This document shows positions 60,456 to 64,000 of a stretch of DNA of 64,000 nt, piece after piece. Every line of letters begins with the position of its first letter. Position 1 is the first letter of the stretch. Both the position numbers and the translations under genes were made by a program. Origin of the DNA: Azadirachta indica (taxonomy: Eukaryota; Streptophyta; Magnoliopsida; Sapindales; Meliaceae); contig CM040445.1 in assembly GCA_022749755.1 (NCBI GenBank), forward strand, positions 16,823,182 through 16,887,181, given 5' to 3'. The notes under the pieces are model-generated. The model searched no databases and was not told the DNA's origin. It saw nothing but the letters and a program-made list of their open reading frames with translations.

Positions 60456-61894
60456 CTCTAGAAATATAATATTTGTATTTTATAGTATTTGCAAAACAAC
60501 ATATCTTATACTAAGAATAAACGATGTAGTTTCAAAATTAAATTGACAAATTTATATAAAAAAGTCTTGACATATTTTTTAATATGCCAAACTTGTGTCA
60601 CAATTCATGATAAAAGTAAAATGTGTCTTGTAATTATCAAAAAATTATGAAATATCAATTAAAAGTAGAGATTTTTCTACAAAAATAGCCATTTTTTTTC
60701 TCTTAATGCTCCATTATAAATACACTCTTAAAGACTTTCATAAGTCCCTCACCAATTTCACAAGCCCTGCAGTCTTGTGAAAGTTAATAACATGACAAGT
60801 AACAAAGTTTATATTAAAAAAAACTGGCAAGCAACATCATTAATGAAATGTGAGCAAAAATAAGATTTTCCCGTCATAAAAATTTTTCTCCTTTATGCTT
60901 AATTCTTAGAACTATTATGTAAGAGTTTTACATTAATCTATATGATTGGAAATATTATATATTCGCACACATAAGTAAAACCTCATATATATATATATAT
61001 AATATTTAACAAAAAAATTGCATTAAACAAGTCTATACGAACAGTAAGCAATAGAATGAAATTTAAAAGTCAAATAATGTTTTTAAACCAAGATCTTGTA
61101 AACTAGCTAGTCCCTAATTATAAAAACAAAATCCAATATCATGTAAATAGGCAGTCAAATAATTGTTGCTGTTTTAGTGCTATTTTGTGCACAATATTGT
61201 TGGAGGCAAACGAGAGTGGTAGATAATGTATAAATTAATGAAAATGAACAAAAGATGATTTTAAAAAAGAAATTAAAATTTAAACAAAAAAAAGATGGAA
61301 AACAAAATGTAGAGCTGCTGCACCTACAAAAAGTGCTCTGTTTTTATCAAAAAAGAAGTTGATTTTTTTATATTATAGGCTTGCACTACACTCATATATT
61401 TATATTAGTTGATGAAGAATTTTAAAGTTAAAATTTAGCTAATACAAACAACATTTTTGACATAACAAAAATTTTATTTTAATTTTTTAAAATAACAGTT
61501 TTATGTAGAAATTTTAATTTGACTTTTTATTTGAATATCCTGTAAACATTTGGTCATAAGTTTCTTTAAAAAACTCTAAATTGAACACCGTAAAATTTGC
61601 TGAAAAATTAACTTTCTAATCTTTCTAATAGTACTAGCCATGCTCAGAAATGATCTCCCAATCAATACAGTTTAAATTTCGAAAATGCTCCTTTAACAGT
61701 GTTTTATAAATTTTCATAACCTGTTTACAAATATTAAAAATGCATTAATTTTAAAAAATAAATTTAATTCTTTTAATGGTTTCAACAATTCCAAATACTC
61801 TCTTTACATTAACACCAAGTCAAATTCTCATTTTTTATGGAGAACATTGTGATTATTGACGCTCTCAAATAGAGACAATTTTCATCTCTTAAAA
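60456..61894. other. AT-rich DNA upstream of the copia remnant
   Basis: No gene. This is where a 5' LTR of the copia element would be expected, but I could not see a TG...CA LTR end or a primer-binding site (TGGTATCAGAGC-like). A word 'tgttggaggcaaacgagagt' near 61199 is a weak LTR-start candidate only. Confidence 0.4.
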
Positions 61895-64000
61895 TCTGTG
61901 GGAAGTGGCCATAGAAGACTATGAAGAACCACTAGAATTCGGAAGCTCAACAACTTGTACAGATGAAAAGAAAAAGAAATATAATGAGGATGTGGAGAAG
62001 AATGCTACGACACTAAGAAATACTTAACAAGGGGTAAGTAGATCTATCTTTCCTCAAATTTTTGGTGTTAAAAAAGCAAAGAAGCTTGCAAAATTTTGAA
62101 AAATGAATTTCAGGGCAATGACAAAATAATCTCTATAAAGTTACAAACTTTATGGAGAGAATTTGATAACTGAGCCATGAAAGAAAATGAGAATATAAAA
62201 GATTTTTTTTTCTAGAGTTGCAGAAATTGTTAATCAAATAAAGAGTTGTGGTGACACTATACAAAGCCAAAAAATTGTAGAAAATATTTTAAAAAGTTTG
62301 CCTTAGAAATTTGAATATGTAGTTGCTACAATTGAAGAGTTAAAAGATTTATCCAAGCTTTCAATGACTGACCTAATGGGTTCTCTTGAGGCTCATGAAA
62401 AAGAATGAGCAGATTCACAAATCAACCACTTGAGTATACCTTTTAGCCCAAAATGAATATCTCAAACAAGAATTCTTCAACGTCATAGCAAAGAAGAGGC
62501 TCAAACCAGAAAAAGGATCATCTGGAAGAGGATAAGGCCACCAAAATGAAAGATGGAGCAGAGGAAAGGAAAAGGAACATCTTAGCACCATCAAAATCCA
62601 GGCAACTCAGAATCTCATTGTTTTGTTAGCAAAAAATCTGGTCATGAATCAAAAGAGTGCAGATTTAAATGTACAAGACATAAAATTCCAGTCATTCTCA
62701 AAGTGATTGTCGGTACCACAATAAAAAAGAGAAAAATGAGGCAAGTTTTTCAAAAGAAAATGACCAATTATTTTTTATCTTGTATGAATGCTGAAAATGA
62801 AAATCAAAACATTAGGTACATAGATAGTGGCTGCAGTAACCATGTGACAAGAAATCATACAGCATTTGTGGAGCTTGACAAAAATTTCACTAGGAAGCTT
62901 CATGATGTTCAAGGAAAAGGAGTAATTGTTGTCCACAACAAAGGAGGTATGAAAAAATTTATCCATGATGTTATTTATATGCCCAATTTATCACAAATTC
63001 TTTTAGGTGTGGGACAACTCTTACAAAGAAGATATTCAGTATTGTTTGATGAAAATAAATGCACAATTTATGATAAGAGGAATGATCTCATTGTGATAAA
63101 AATAAAAAAAAGTCCAAACAGTATGTTTTCTTTTGTCATAACCCATAATGAAAAATTAGCTCTTCAAAGTGAGCAAATTGATAAAAGTGATCTTTGGCAT
63201 TTGAGATATGGTTATTTAAACTACGAGGGGCTGGAATTGTTATAACAAAAGAATATGGTTATTGGGCTTCCACATATCAAAAGAAAAGAAAACGTTTGTG
63301 AAGGTTGTGTGTATGGAAAGATGCATAGACTTCCATTTCCAGAGACTTCTTGGAGAGCAAGAGCACCTCCAGAATTATTCATGCGGACATTTGCGGACCA
63401 AGGCAAACTTCATCCTTGGGTGACAAAAGATATTTCATTCCTTTTATTGATGACTATACTTGGATGACGTGGGTTTTTTTTCTTGACAAAAAATCAGAAA
63501 CTTTTCCTACTTTTCTTCGATTTAAAGCTGTTGTAGAAAATCAAAGTGGGCACAAGAAGAAGACATTATGGACTGATCAAGGAGGAGAATTCATCTATCG
63601 ACCATTCCTTAACTATTGCAAAGAAAAAGGGATTCATAGGCAACTCACAATTTGATACTCACTTCAACAAAATGGCATTGTAGAAAGGAAGAATTGAATG
63701 ACTGAAAAAATGGCAAGAAGCATGCTGCAAGGGAAGAATTTTCTTAAGAGGTGTTGGGCAGAAGCTATCAACATTGCTGTCTACACTCTCAACAGGTCTC
63801 CAAAAAAGGCAATTCGCAACAAGATACTGCTTGAAGCATGGTTTAATTGCAAGCCCCATGGTAAATAATCTCAAAGTCTTTGGATGCATTGCATATGCAT
63901 TAATTCCTTCTCAAAGAAAAAAATTTGATGAGAAAGGAGAAAAAATATTTTTATTGGCTATAGTAATGAATCCAAAGGCTATTGATTGTTTAATCTAAAA
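61895..64000 (+). pseudogene. Decayed Ty1/copia retrotransposon: gag, protease, integrase (truncated by window end)
   Basis: In copia order. Gag pieces at 61898-62450 include FEYVVATIEELKDLS and MGSLEAHEKE, with stops between. A CCHC-knuckle remnant at about 62600-62680 keeps GH and a C but lost one Cys. Protease D-S-G-C lies at about 62826 in the open frame 62703-63242. The pre-integrase block DLWHLRYG, then C..C (CEGCVYGK), covers 63190-63330. The integrase core carries ADICGP (63370), DQGGEF (63570) and NGIVERKN (63670), so all three D,D,E residues survive in shifted frames. I count at least four in-frame stops and three shifts, so it is non-functional. RT, RNase H and the 3' LTR would lie beyond 64000. 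Confidence 0.8.

Overview
The window is AT-rich nuclear DNA of a flowering plant, most likely a eudicot. The reasons are a many-exon class II formin with canonical GT..AG introns, plant-type Ty3/gypsy and Ty1/copia remnants, a FAR1-type MULE transposase relic, and abundant A/T-rich microsatellites and foldback repeats. The species cannot be fixed from the sequence.

Layout. 1-30.6 kb is gene-poor and made of transposon debris. It holds two abutting long-inverted-repeat elements (3.86-4.68 and 4.68-6.02 kb). A decayed gypsy element lies between two related LTR-like copies (6.02 and 11.35 kb), with other repeats inside it. A broken FAR1/MULE transposase sits on the minus strand (12.6-13.4 kb), followed by a hAT-like MITE (13.46-13.88 kb), a 2-kb-spaced direct duplication (15.0/17.0 kb) and a tRNA-like SINE candidate (18.74 kb). 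A 1.7-kb foldback element (21.7-23.4 kb) has a loop that is a ~160-bp tandem repeat. A GC-rich solo-LTR-like insertion lies inside a tandem array (29.4-30.0 kb).

31.5-46.3 kb holds the main gene: a 17-exon class II formin on the plus strand. It encodes an N-terminal PTEN-like/C2 region whose catalytic Arg is replaced, a long acidic linker, a very proline-rich FH1 and a complete FH2. The reconstructed exons sum to 1441 codons including the stop, provided one C is discounted in a 15-C run inside FH1. Read literally, the window carries a frameshift there. Such proteins nucleate and elongate actin filaments and can link actin to microtubules or membranes. A LINE 3' relic sits in intron 11.

48.1-49.1 kb holds a convergent intronless minus-strand gene for a plant multi-pass membrane protein of unknown function, again with one apparent 1-base frameshift. 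A short hairpin MITE lies in its upstream region. 49.6-61.9 kb is repeat territory. It has an approximate 1.5-1.8-kb tandem duplication and a 2.6-kb near-palindrome whose right arm is split by a 1.28-kb insertion carrying a ~55-bp minisatellite. 61.9-64.0 kb is the 5' coding part (gag, protease, integrase) of a decayed copia element that runs off the window.

The two host genes show no evidence of working together. The most unusual theme is the density of long-arm foldback elements, in two of which the arm carries a tRNA T-loop/B-box-like word. All calls were made by reading; no alignment or search was run.
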